From: CAJWPI01 sp964571215
GTDB taxonomy: Bacteria; Pseudomonadota; Gammaproteobacteria; Magnimaribacterales; Magnimaribacteraceae
Assembly: GCA_964571215.1 (NCBI GenBank)
Contig: CAZMZZ010000007.1
Span: forward strand, 1-47,350
Direction of reading: 5' to 3'
DNA length: 47,350 bases
Below the pieces are notes generated by a model. The model ran no database searches and had not been told where the DNA came from. It saw only the letters and a program-made list of their open reading frames with translations. This document shows positions 25,072-33,504 of the stretch, one piece after another. How positions within the stretch are numbered: position 1 is the stretch's first letter; every line of letters begins with the position of its first letter. Position numbers and translations under genes: made by a program.

Positions 25072-26043
25072 ATGAGTTCTAAGTTCAATAAATTCTCTGA
25101 TAAGTTGGGTATAAAACTTTCTAAGTCGTACTCCATATTTGGAGAAAACTCTTTTCAAATTGAAGAACTAACCGAACAAATATATAAGTTAGCAAAAAGA
25201 CATTCTTATGAAAATAAAGAAGTTCATATTATTAATAATAAAACTGATTGGACTTTCTTAAACTCTTCAGAAGAAAATCTTGATTTATTTAGTTCAAAAA
25301 AAATAATAGAAATTAAATTGGTGGGCACAGGTCCGGGTAGAGAAGGAGCAAAAGCCATTACTAATTATTTAAAATCTGATTATAAAGAGAAGATTTTGTT
25401 AATTACTGCAGAAGGATTAGATTCAAAATCTAAGTCTTCAGCATGGATAAAGTCACTTAAACAGTCTGGCACAGTTATAGACATACCTTCTATACCCTTA
25501 AATCAGTTACCTCAATGGATAATATCTAAAGGTAAAGAATACCAAATAGAGATTGAAGAAAGTGCTGCGATTCTTTTATCAGAAAAGACTGAAGGAAACT
25601 TAGAAGCGACTTTCCAAGAAATAAAAAAATTAGCACTTGTTTTACCCAATAAACATATTAAATTAAAAGAGATGGCCAAATTTATTTCTAATTCAAGTAA
25701 ATTTGATATTCTTGATCTTTCAAGGAATTTTGTTTTGCAGAACAAGAAGAAAACGCTAACTATTTTGGAATCTCTTAGAATAGAAGGCATACCAGAAAGT
25801 TTAATTCTTTGGACTTTAGCAAAAGACATAGGTAATTTATTCAAGGTTAAATACTCTGGTTCTACTAAAGGCTTATGGGGACCAAAGTCTTATATATCTG
25901 CAGTAGAAAAAACTTCTAAAAATATAACTAAAAAGAAAATTTCTTCATCATTACGACAAATAGCCCTTATAGATTCTTCTATTAAAGGAAGAACGAAAAC
26001 AGACCCTTGGCAAGCTTTAAGGGATTTGTGTTTATCTTTTTAA
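25072..26043 (+). CDS. holA: DNA polymerase III delta subunit
   Basis: Clamp-loader subunit that opens the sliding clamp. 323 aa, near E. coli's 343. Features: N-terminal Rossmann-like region with SYSIFGENSFQIEE, the LVGTGPGREGAKAI segment, helical QLPQWIISKGKEYQIEIEE and the family segment KTEGNLEATFQEIKKLALVLP, and a C-terminal alpha collar with WTLAKDIGNLFKV. It follows lptE by 3 bases. Last gene of the aroQ-to-holA run; 17 bases separate it from the convergent transaminase gene, with no hairpin or U run visible. Confidence 0.93.
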   Translation: MSSKFNKFSDKLGIKLSKSYSIFGENSFQIEELTEQIYKLAKRHSYENKEVHIINNKTDWTFLNSSEENLDLFSSKKIIEIKLVGTGPGREGAKAITNYLKSDYKEKILLITAEGLDSKSKSSAWIKSLKQSGTVIDIPSIPLNQLPQWIISKGKEYQIEIEESAAILLSEKTEGNLEATFQEIKKLALVLPNKHIKLKEMAKFISNSSKFDILDLSRNFVLQNKKKTLTILESLRIEGIPESLILWTLAKDIGNLFKVKYSGSTKGLWGPKSYISAVEKTSKNITKKKISSSLRQIALIDSSIKGRTKTDPWQALRDLCLSF

Positions 26044-26060
26044 AGTTTTCTTATAATTAT

Positions 26061-26900
26061 CTATTTGTGGAAACTCTCTAGAACTCTTTTCCATAAAGCT
26101 TGTTCAGGAGGTCTTACTGATAATTTTATTTGGTTTATCTCTGAAACAGGTTGAATTTCTTTTGTAGAACTAGTTAGCCAGACCTCGTCAGCTTTAAATA
26201 AATCATCAACTTTAATAACTTTTTCTGTAGAAGCCAGGTTAAGATCCTTTAGAAGATTGATAATATGGTTTCTAGTTACTCCTGATAAGATCTTTTTGGA
26301 TTGAGGGGGTGTAAAAACATGTTCTTCAAAGACTAGAAATACGTTTGAACTAGCTCCCTCAGTTACCTCTTGATTAAGATAGAAGATTACATCTTGCGAT
26401 CCTGAAAAAACTGCGTCACTTAAAGCTATTACATTAGGTAGTAAAGTTGTAGCTTTAATATCACACCTCTTCCAGCGCGTATCCTCTTGTAAAGAAACCT
26501 TGATACCTTCGAGGTTATTATCAGATCTATAAGGATTTAAAGATAGATCAAAGGAAACTATAAATAAAGTGGGCTCAATATCTTCCGTAGGTAAATGGCT
26601 TCTGTGTACATCAACTCCTCTAGAAATTTGAATATAAAGAGACTGATTTGGAGTTTCATTCAACTCTACTAATTCAAGAAATATTTCTTCTAGATCTTTC
26701 CATTTCTTTGGTTTAGATATTCTTGTTTCTTCTAAAGATCTTTGTAATCTGAGAATATGCCCTTCAAGCAAAAAAGGTTTCTTTTCATAGATTGGGATAA
26801 CTTCATATACTGCATCTCCAAATAAAAACCCTCTATCTAAAGGTGAAATCTTAACTTCTTCTAGTGGAAGGAAGATGTCATTAAGATAGGCATAAGTCAT
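26061..26900 (-). CDS. dat: D-amino acid aminotransferase, PLP class IV
   Basis: Fold-type IV aminotransferase interconverting D-alanine and 2-oxoglutarate with pyruvate and D-glutamate. 279 aa: MTYAYLNDIFLPLEE, SPLDRGFLFGDAVYEVIPIY, catalytic K149 in CDIKATTLLPN, and TEGASSNVF with the PLP-contacting Glu. Position after dacC, in a wall-synthesis cluster, supports D-Glu or D-Ala metabolism, since DacC releases D-Ala. A branched-chain or aminodeoxychorismate-type activity is the main alternative. 8 bases after the dacC stop. Confidence 0.87.
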   Translation of the reverse strand: MTYAYLNDIFLPLEEVKISPLDRGFLFGDAVYEVIPIYEKKPFLLEGHILRLQRSLEETRISKPKKWKDLEEIFLELVELNETPNQSLYIQISRGVDVHRSHLPTEDIEPTLFIVSFDLSLNPYRSDNNLEGIKVSLQEDTRWKRCDIKATTLLPNVIALSDAVFSGSQDVIFYLNQEVTEGASSNVFLVFEEHVFTPPQSKKILSGVTRNHIINLLKDLNLASTEKVIKVDDLFKADEVWLTSSTKEIQPVSEINQIKLSVRPPEQALWKRVLESFHK

Positions 26901-26908
26901 AAGGAAAG

Positions 26909-28090
26909 CTAAGCATCATCTTCCATCAAGAATTTATAAACAAGAAGCCTTATATTAGACCAAACCCTTCCTAAGAACCCTTTAGCTATAACTTCTTCTG
27001 TTGTAATTAATTCAGATTCAGCTATTTCTTTTCCTTCTAATTCAAGAACCACCTTTCCAACTTTTTGACCCTTTCCTAAAGGAGCTTGAAGATGTTTATC
27101 TAAAGAAATAAATGTTTCGACCTTTTTAAAAGTTTTGGGTGTAAGAGTTAAAGACAGATCTGATAAGGAAGCAAGCCCCACTGTCTCTTTTTCACCTCCC
27201 CAAACTGTTTCCCTTCGTAAAACTTCATCGGTAAGTAAAAAAACCTTTGTGACAAAATATCTAAAACCATAATCTAAAACCCTTCTGTTATCTGTAATTC
27301 TTGTCCTCTCGGAATTGCTATTTAATGTTACTGCTATAAATCTTGTATTGTTTTTTTTAGCCGAAGAAATCAGACAGTACCCTGCATTTTCTGTATGGCC
27401 TGTCTTTATTCCATCTACTGACTCATCTTGCCAAAGTAAACTATTCCGGTTTCTTTGTTTTATGTCATTAAAGGTAAACCACTTCTCTTTATATAGAGAA
27501 TAGTGGTCTGGAAAATCAGAAATGAGCCTTCTAGATAAATTTGCTAAATCCCTAGCTGTAGAATAATGATTCTCATTAGGCCACCCATGAGGGTTTGTAA
27601 AGTTGGTATCATTTAACTCCAACTCAGAAGTATACTTCAACATCAATTTTACAAACTGCTCTTCTGAACCAGCTATATGCTCAGCAATAGCACAACTAGC
27701 ATCATTACCAGATTGTATAACCATACCCTTAACAAGATCTGAGAATAAAACATTGGTTCCTTCTCGAATATACATCTTAGATCCGCCCTTTTTCCAGCAA
27801 TTTACACTTATATTTACTGTTTCATTTTCTTCTACGAATCCTCTGGATATCTGGTCAGCTGCTATATAACCGGTCATGATCTTAGTTAAACTAGCTGGCT
27901 CGATCTTAACATCTGCATCTTTCTCAGCAATAATTCTTCCTGTGTTAGCTTCCATCAAGATATAGCTTGAAGCATTAAGAGATGGTGGTTCAGGAATAAA
28001 AACTTCTGAAAAAAGTGAAGTGCTTTTAATTGCTAAAAATATTACGACAGAAATATGTAATATGTGTGGGAAAAGTTGATGCTTTTTCAT
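26909..28090 (-). CDS. dacC: D-alanyl-D-alanine carboxypeptidase (PBP5/6 type)
   Basis: Periplasmic penicillin-binding protein that trims the terminal D-Ala from peptidoglycan stem peptides. Starting at ATG 28090 (393 aa; a TTG two codons upstream is in frame but not favoured) it has a signal peptide to about residue 28, active-site S67-x2-K70 (ASLTK), SGN at 127-129, and KTG in DGIKTGHTENAGYC. The C-terminal PBP5 domain ends in an amphipathic helix (WSNIRLLVYKFL) that would hold it to the membrane. Member of the rod-shape cluster. dacA is an equally valid symbol. Confidence 0.95.
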   Translation of the reverse strand: MKKHQLFPHILHISVVIFLAIKSTSLFSEVFIPEPPSLNASSYILMEANTGRIIAEKDADVKIEPASLTKIMTGYIAADQISRGFVEENETVNISVNCWKKGGSKMYIREGTNVLFSDLVKGMVIQSGNDASCAIAEHIAGSEEQFVKLMLKYTSELELNDTNFTNPHGWPNENHYSTARDLANLSRRLISDFPDHYSLYKEKWFTFNDIKQRNRNSLLWQDESVDGIKTGHTENAGYCLISSAKKNNTRFIAVTLNSNSERTRITDNRRVLDYGFRYFVTKVFLLTDEVLRRETVWGGEKETVGLASLSDLSLTLTPKTFKKVETFISLDKHLQAPLGKGQKVGKVVLELEGKEIAESELITTEEVIAKGFLGRVWSNIRLLVYKFLMEDDA

Positions 28091-28102
28091 ATGCAATACT
28101 AA

Positions 28103-29092
28103 TTAATAAAAGGAGCTCTCTAATAAGTAACTGAACTCAACTACAGCCATAATGTAAAGCTTGCTTCTATTATATCTTGATAGAGCATGATAGTTTTTCA
28201 ATCCAAGCCAATATTCTTTTCCTTCTTCCCCTTCTAACTCTATTGGTACAACTAAAGTATTTCCTGATAATCTAGAAAGAGGTTCCAATCCTATTTTTCT
28301 CAATTCTCTAACTGTCATGTGAGGTTTAAAAGAAGACTTAACAATAGGAGATCTATTTTCTAAAACTTTAGCTTTAAGAACTATTTCTGTATTTGGTTCC
28401 CATTTACCTTTCTTACTTAAAAAATTAGCAACACTACCAATAGCATCTAAAGGATTATTTAAAATATCTTTCCTTCCATCAAAATCAAAATCTACTGCAT
28501 ATTTTCTATAACTGTCAGGCATAAACTGTCCATATCCCATGGCCCCCGCTATTGAACCTTTAATCTTTTTTAGATCTAAATTTTCTTCCCTCCCTAACAA
28601 GAGAAATTCTTCAAGCTGTTTTCTAAAAAATTTCTCTCTCCTTGGGTAATTAAAGGAAAGGGTAACTAGGGAATCTAAAACTCTTATATTTCCAGTAATC
28701 ATACCGTACCTAGTTTCTATACCTATTATAGAAGCTATTACTTCTGCAGGTACTCCATATATATCTTCTGCTCTTTTTAAATCTTCTCTATAAGAGTTTA
28801 TAAAAGTTTCTCCTGAATTTGCTCGCTCCTTAGTTACCATCATTTCCTTATATTGGTGCCAAGTCATTGTACCTTCTGGCTGCCTATTCATTATCCTAAT
28901 CACTTTTTCTTGAAATTTTGCTGTAGAAAATAACTCCAAGAGTTCTTTTTTTTGGAAACTATGCTCTTTTTGCATAAACTCAATGAATTCAATAACTTCA
29001 ACATTATCCAAGTAATTATCTTTCTCTTGCGAAAGTAAATTAGTTACGAATGAAAAGAAGAATACAGGAATAATTAGTCTAACAATTAACAT
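28103..29092 (-). CDS. mltB: membrane-bound lytic murein transglycosylase B
   Basis: Cleaves glycan strands of peptidoglycan with anhydro-muropeptide formation. I start it at ATG 29092 (329 aa): it has TAGGGA upstream, lies just past the rodA stop and opens directly into a signal peptide (LIVRLIIPVFFFSFVTNLLSQ). A longer reading from 29137 would overlap rodA and spoil the signal. The catalytic Glu lies in SIIGIETRYGMITG, followed by LSFNYPRREKFFRKQL and GSIAGAMGYGQFMPDSY of the SLT fold. No lipobox is seen, so this homologue may be soluble periplasmic rather than a lipoprotein. Confidence 0.92.
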   Translation of the reverse strand: MLIVRLIIPVFFFSFVTNLLSQEKDNYLDNVEVIEFIEFMQKEHSFQKKELLELFSTAKFQEKVIRIMNRQPEGTMTWHQYKEMMVTKERANSGETFINSYREDLKRAEDIYGVPAEVIASIIGIETRYGMITGNIRVLDSLVTLSFNYPRREKFFRKQLEEFLLLGREENLDLKKIKGSIAGAMGYGQFMPDSYRKYAVDFDFDGRKDILNNPLDAIGSVANFLSKKGKWEPNTEIVLKAKVLENRSPIVKSSFKPHMTVRELRKIGLEPLSRLSGNTLVVPIELEGEEGKEYWLGLKNYHALSRYNRSKLYIMAVVEFSYLLESSFY

Positions 29093-29096
29093 GTCC

Positions 29097-30221
29097 CTAC
29101 CAAGTTTGTCTCTTTTTGATTGATAAAACAAATCCAAAAGCCAATAAATGTACCAGCAATGAAGTCCCGCCTTGACTTATAAGGGGTAATGGAACACCAA
29201 CAACTGGAAGAATTCCAACAACCATAGAAATATTAACAACCAAATAAATAAAAAATATAAAACCTATAGAGGTACCAACCAGCCTATTAAACTCTGTCTC
29301 TGCATTAAAAGATATAACAAAAATTCTAAAAAGAATTACTGCATACAGGGTAAGTAAAAATGTGATTCCGACTAAACCTAATTCTTCAGCCACTACTGCA
29401 AAAATAAAATCTGAATGACTTTCAGGAATAAAGTCTAGCTGACTTTGTGTTCCCATTAAATAACCCTTACCATAAATACCCCCAGACCCTATAGCCATTT
29501 TAGATTGTGCTATATTCCATCCAGTTCCTAAAGGGTCAGCTTCTGGGTTAAAAAGGGTTAAGATCCTCTCTTGTTGATAGTCTTTCAAACTTGACCAATA
29601 TAATGGGTATAAAGAAATAAGAATAACAGTTGATATAACTATAAAAGACAAGGGAAACCCTGATAAAAAAATTGGAAGTAATCCAGAAGTTGCAACTATT
29701 AATGCTGTCCCTAAATCAGGTTGTTTATATATTAGAAAGAAACATAGAGATACTGCAACAAATACTGCTATCCAGTCTTTTATTGGTGGTCTTAATTCTT
29801 TTCTTGTTAAAAAAGAAGCAACAGATAGAGGTAATATCAATCTTAAAACCTCTGAGGGCTGAAAGCTTATAAAACCAAGATCTATCCATCTATTAGTTAA
29901 GAAATCTTTACTAGGAAAAATCAAAACATAAACTAATAAAACTATGCCCACCCAAAATAAATGTATAAAAAGAGGCTTATAAGACTTTATTTGAAATTGA
30001 GCTACTATCAACATAAAAATTAGTCCAAATAAAGAATAAATAATTTGTCTCTTTACCATAAATTCAGATTGCCCACTGGCGCTATAAAGCATAAAAAAAC
30101 CAAAGACTAAAATAAGCACAGTGGATATAACTAGAGGAAAATCTTTAAAAATATTTCTTACACTATACTTTGAATCTCCGACTGGCTTATTTAGAGAATA
30201 ATCTAGAGGTCTATTGGACAT
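29097..30221 (-). CDS. rodA: rod shape-determining SEDS glycosyltransferase RodA
   Basis: Membrane peptidoglycan polymerase of the elongasome, partner of PBP2. 374 aa with about ten transmembrane helices; SEDS hallmarks include the RWIDLGFISFQPSEVLRL loop, the KQPDLGTAL motif and the late VVNISMVVGILPVVGVPLPL plus SQGGTS segments. The start overlaps the mrdA stop by 11 bases. mrdA-rodA-mltB order is kept in pseudomonads, but rlpA, often next, is missing here. Confidence 0.97.
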   Translation of the reverse strand: MSNRPLDYSLNKPVGDSKYSVRNIFKDFPLVISTVLILVFGFFMLYSASGQSEFMVKRQIIYSLFGLIFMLIVAQFQIKSYKPLFIHLFWVGIVLLVYVLIFPSKDFLTNRWIDLGFISFQPSEVLRLILPLSVASFLTRKELRPPIKDWIAVFVAVSLCFFLIYKQPDLGTALIVATSGLLPIFLSGFPLSFIVISTVILISLYPLYWSSLKDYQQERILTLFNPEADPLGTGWNIAQSKMAIGSGGIYGKGYLMGTQSQLDFIPESHSDFIFAVVAEELGLVGITFLLTLYAVILFRIFVISFNAETEFNRLVGTSIGFIFFIYLVVNISMVVGILPVVGVPLPLISQGGTSLLVHLLAFGFVLSIKKRQTW

Positions 30222-32058
30222 TTAACTTTTTAGACTTGAGATATGAATTAAGCATCTTCTTTGCTATGGGTGCTGCTACAGTGCTAGCTGATTCTCCATT
30301 CTCAATTACTATTACTACTGTAAGTTTAGGATCAGGAACAGGACCATAACCAACAAAAAGAGCATGATCTCTTTTTTCTTTATCTTTCCTAATATCTAAG
30401 TATTCCTCTTTAACGGTTAAATCGTCTTCAAAAAGACTCTTTATTTGTGCTGTACCCGTTTTTCCTGCTAACCTTAAATCCCCTTCAACAAATAAGTTGT
30501 GAGCAGTGCCTTGCCAAGATTCAATCACATCAACCATCGCTTTTTCCATTGTCATCCAATCACTTATATCTTTTAAAAGAATCTCCCCCTTTACTTCAGG
30601 TGAAGTATAAACATCATTGACTTTCTCTACGATCCTTGGACGAATTACTTTACCTTTATTTGCTATAGCTGAAACAGCAACAGCAAGTTGAATGGGGGTT
30701 GTGGTTATATACCCTTGCCCTATGCCAAGATTAACTGTATCCCCTACGAACCAAGATTCTCCAATATTTCCAAGTTTCCATTTTCTGTTTGGTAATACAC
30801 CAAATCCTTCACCAAACATATCTATGCCTGTTATTGTGTCAAACCCAAAAGATTTTAGAAAAGAAGATATCTTATTTACTGATGTTTTTGTAGCTAACTC
30901 ATAGAAATATACATCTGAAGATTCAATGATAGCTTTCTTTAGATTGACAATACCATGCCCATCTTCCTTCCAACCCCTGTATTTCCTTCCTTCCCCATTT
31001 ACTTGGAAAAAACCCGGATCTTGTATTGTAGTAGACCAATTGATAACCTCCTCCTGTAAGCCCAACAAACCAATAAAGGGTTTAATTGTAGATGCAGGAG
31101 GATATTTGCCTGAAATAACTCTGTTAAAAAAGGGTCCTTCAATATTCTCTGCAATATCTTCAAATCTACCCTCTTCTGTTCTATTTAAAATATTAGGATT
31201 GAAATCAGGAGAGCTTACAAGAGCTCTAATTAGCCCGTTATTTGGATCTATTGCAACAATAGCGCCCTTTCTTCCATTAAGTTCCTTTCTTGCTAAAGTC
31301 TGTAATTTCTTATCAAGAGAAAGATAAATTGTGTTTGCTTCTGAAGGTTTAGTTCTATTTATTTCTCGAATGACTTTTCCATAAACATCAACCTCTACGG
31401 TTTTAAATCCATTATCTCCTCTTAGTATCTTTTCATATTGTTTCTCTAATCCTGTTTTACCAATCCAGGGGTTAATGCTAAATTCCTGCCTTTCATCTTC
31501 TGAATCTATATACCCTAAATACCCAATTAAATGAGAAAATAAAGGTCCATCAACTAAGAACCTTCTTAACTCTGGTTCTAAAGTGATAAATGGCCATTTC
31601 TTCCCATTAAATAAAAAACTCTCAATTTGTTTTTGTGAAAGATTCTCTATTAGAGTTACCTTTCTGGATCTTTTATTAAAATTTATCTTTTGAAAAAGAT
31701 CTTGTATTTGTTCCCTATCTAATTCCAGGATTTTTCCTAGTTCTTTTAAGGAAGATATAACGTGTGTCTTCTCCTCATTAACTAGTTTTAAGACCAAATT
31801 CTGAAAAACAACATTTTCAGCAACAAGTTCACCCGTACTTAGCTTTATTAAACCCCTTGAGTTAATTAAAGGTACTATTGTTATCCTGTTTTGTTCAGAG
31901 CCTGAAAAATATCTTTCATTATCAAGAATGGTTAATTTTAAAATCTGACCTAAGGAAATAAAACCAATCAAGAGTAATAAAAATAATAAAATAAATGACC
32001 TTTTTTTTAGAGTTTTTTTACTCTCAACCTCTCTAGAAAATTCTGTGTTATCTAACAT
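30211..32058 (-). CDS. mrdA: penicillin-binding protein 2, elongation transpeptidase
   Basis: Class B PBP that crosslinks peptidoglycan during cell elongation with RodA. 615 aa: short cytoplasmic tail, one membrane helix (about 20-42, FILLFLLLLIGFISLGQIL), a pedestal domain, then the transpeptidase domain with S-x2-K in GKYPPASTIKPF, SSD in IESSDVYFYELA, and KTG in LAGKTGTAQ. ATG 32058 abuts the rlmH stop (no gap). Beta-lactam target. Confidence 0.96.
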   Translation of the reverse strand: MLDNTEFSREVESKKTLKKRSFILLFLLLLIGFISLGQILKLTILDNERYFSGSEQNRITIVPLINSRGLIKLSTGELVAENVVFQNLVLKLVNEEKTHVISSLKELGKILELDREQIQDLFQKINFNKRSRKVTLIENLSQKQIESFLFNGKKWPFITLEPELRRFLVDGPLFSHLIGYLGYIDSEDERQEFSINPWIGKTGLEKQYEKILRGDNGFKTVEVDVYGKVIREINRTKPSEANTIYLSLDKKLQTLARKELNGRKGAIVAIDPNNGLIRALVSSPDFNPNILNRTEEGRFEDIAENIEGPFFNRVISGKYPPASTIKPFIGLLGLQEEVINWSTTIQDPGFFQVNGEGRKYRGWKEDGHGIVNLKKAIIESSDVYFYELATKTSVNKISSFLKSFGFDTITGIDMFGEGFGVLPNRKWKLGNIGESWFVGDTVNLGIGQGYITTTPIQLAVAVSAIANKGKVIRPRIVEKVNDVYTSPEVKGEILLKDISDWMTMEKAMVDVIESWQGTAHNLFVEGDLRLAGKTGTAQIKSLFEDDLTVKEEYLDIRKDKEKRDHALFVGYGPVPDPKLTVVIVIENGESASTVAAPIAKKMLNSYLKSKKLNVQ

Positions 32059-32526
32059 TTATTTATGGTATGGGTGCTTCTGATTAATAGACCAAACTCT
32101 ATATATCTGCTCTAAAACTAAAAAGGGAACAAAAGAGTGGGGGAAGGTTAAATCAGAAAGGGACCAACTAACATCTGATCTTTCTATACACTCTTTACTC
32201 AAACCGTTTGATCCGCCTATTAAGAAAAAGAGGTTGTTAGACTTCATTTGCCATTTATCCATTTCATTTTTTAAGCCCTCTGTATCCCAAACCTCTCCCT
32301 TTCTATCTAAGGAAATAATTATTCCTCTTTTTTTTACTGATGAAAGAAGTTTAGCTCCTTCTTCTCTTAAGACTGCTTTTTTAGATAGATGGCCTGCTTT
32401 CTTTACCGGTTTGCATCCACACCACTCTACAACAATAGATTTATTAAACCTTCTTTCATATTCTTTAAAAGCCTCTTCTGCCCAAGAAGGTCTTCTTTTT
32501 TCTATACAAATAATCTTGATATTCAT
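32059..32526 (-). CDS. rlmH: 23S rRNA (pseudouridine(1915)-N(3))-methyltransferase
   Basis: SPOUT methyltransferase that modifies pseudouridine 1915, one of the sites made by RluD, also encoded in this window. 155 aa from ATG 32526; a TTG one codon earlier is in frame but family proteins start as here. Seen: ALDRKG-type segment IISLDRKGEVWDTEG, FLIGGSNGLSKEC for SAM binding in the knot, and the C-terminal LTFPHSFVPFLVLEQIYRVWSINQKHPYHK (catalytic tail). Located between rsfS and mrdA, as in many gammaproteobacteria. Confidence 0.96.
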   Translation of the reverse strand: MNIKIICIEKRRPSWAEEAFKEYERRFNKSIVVEWCGCKPVKKAGHLSKKAVLREEGAKLLSSVKKRGIIISLDRKGEVWDTEGLKNEMDKWQMKSNNLFFLIGGSNGLSKECIERSDVSWSLSDLTFPHSFVPFLVLEQIYRVWSINQKHPYHK

Positions 32527-32529
32527 CAA

Positions 32530-32856
32530 CTAAAGATCTGAATCCCATAAGCTTTCTAGATCATAAAAATTTCTAGTCTTATCTGACATAAGATGAAGTA
32601 CTACATCTCCTGTGTCGATTAAAATCCATCCTTCGTCTCCCTGTCCTTCTATCCCCAAAAGGTCAACTTTGTTTTCTTTTAGATTAGAAAGAACTTTCTC
32701 ACTAATAGCTTGAATATGTCTATTGGAACTTCCAGTAGCTATAACCATATAGTCAGTAAATGAACTTATATTTTTTACATTAATTGAGACAGGATCTACT
32801 GCCTTTAGTTCATCAAGGCTAGAAAAAACAATATTTTTAATCTTGAGAGGTGTCAT
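32530..32856 (-). CDS. rsfS: ribosomal silencing factor RsfS
   Basis: Binds ribosomal protein uL14 on the large subunit and blocks subunit joining under starvation. I start it at ATG 32856 (108 aa), preceded by GAGAAG; a longer reading from 32898 would extend 62 bases into nadD and adds residues the family lacks. Conserved DYMVIATGSSNRHIQAI and GDEGWILIDTGDVVLHLM blocks are clear. 20-base overlap with nadD and 3 bases before rlmH, the usual nadD-rsfS-rlmH order. Confidence 0.93.
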   Translation of the reverse strand: MTPLKIKNIVFSSLDELKAVDPVSINVKNISSFTDYMVIATGSSNRHIQAISEKVLSNLKENKVDLLGIEGQGDEGWILIDTGDVVLHLMSDKTRNFYDLESLWDSDL

Positions 32857-33499
32857 GCTTCTCAATATACAAGTTCGTTCGTTCGATATATCCTTCAACT
32901 TCTAAAAATATCATTCCGTTTACAGACTTACCTGAAAATATATTTCGTCTTATTTTAGACGAAGAAACTTTTACTGGCTTAACTTTGATAGATAAGATCT
33001 TCCCTCTTCTTGAAGAAATGAAATCTTCTTTATTGTCTGTTTGTCTTTCTTCTAAAATTTTAGATGGTAAGCTATTTTTATCGATGGTCTTACCTGGTCT
33101 ATTCATAATTATAATATTTACTAGATCTAAAAACTCTTCCCATCTATACCATGAATCTATTGATGAGAAAGCATCTGTTCCCATTATCCAACTAACAGAA
33201 CAACTGCTTTCATATAAACCTATAACTTCTTTTGCTGTATCTATTGCATAAGAAGGTCCTTGCCTCATTATTTCTCTATCATCAATAACTATATTATTAA
33301 AGGAACTAAACGCTATTGAAACCATTTGCAGTCTTTCCTGGGTGGAAGCTAGGGTAGAAGGTCTATGGGGGGGTATGCCATTAGGTATAACTCTAACTTC
33401 TTTAAAAGGCATAAGATCTAATAAACTTCTTATAGTCTCAGTATGACCATTGTGTACAGGATCAAAAGTACCTCCAAAGATACCTACTAGATTAGGCAT
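32837..33499 (-). CDS. nadD: nicotinate-nucleotide adenylyltransferase
   Basis: Transfers AMP to nicotinate mononucleotide in NAD synthesis. 220 aa with the nucleotidyltransferase motif GTFDPVHNGH (10-19) and the C-terminal SSSKIRR (ISSTxIR) motif. It starts 5 bases after the proA stop and its end overlaps rsfS. Links NAD synthesis to the ribosome and wall genes downstream, a standard arrangement. Confidence 0.96.
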   Translation of the reverse strand: MPNLVGIFGGTFDPVHNGHTETIRSLLDLMPFKEVRVIPNGIPPHRPSTLASTQERLQMVSIAFSSFNNIVIDDREIMRQGPSYAIDTAKEVIGLYESSCSVSWIMGTDAFSSIDSWYRWEEFLDLVNIIIMNRPGKTIDKNSLPSKILEERQTDNKEDFISSRRGKILSIKVKPVKVSSSKIRRNIFSGKSVNGMIFLEVEGYIERTNLYIEKHDTSQD

Positions 33500-33504
33500 A
33501 AATT

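Noticed and set aside
29093..29137. Longer N-terminus for mltB overlapping rodA
   Set aside because: It would put 15 charged residues ahead of the signal peptide, whereas ATG 29092 has a ribosome-binding site and gives a clean signal sequence.
30926..31327. 133-codon plus-strand frame inside mrdA
   Set aside because: Antisense to a fully conserved PBP2; its composition is that of a reverse-strand shadow in AT-rich DNA. The same holds for plus-strand frames inside nadD (32850-33251), rho (12811-13197) and ilvD (15379-15732).
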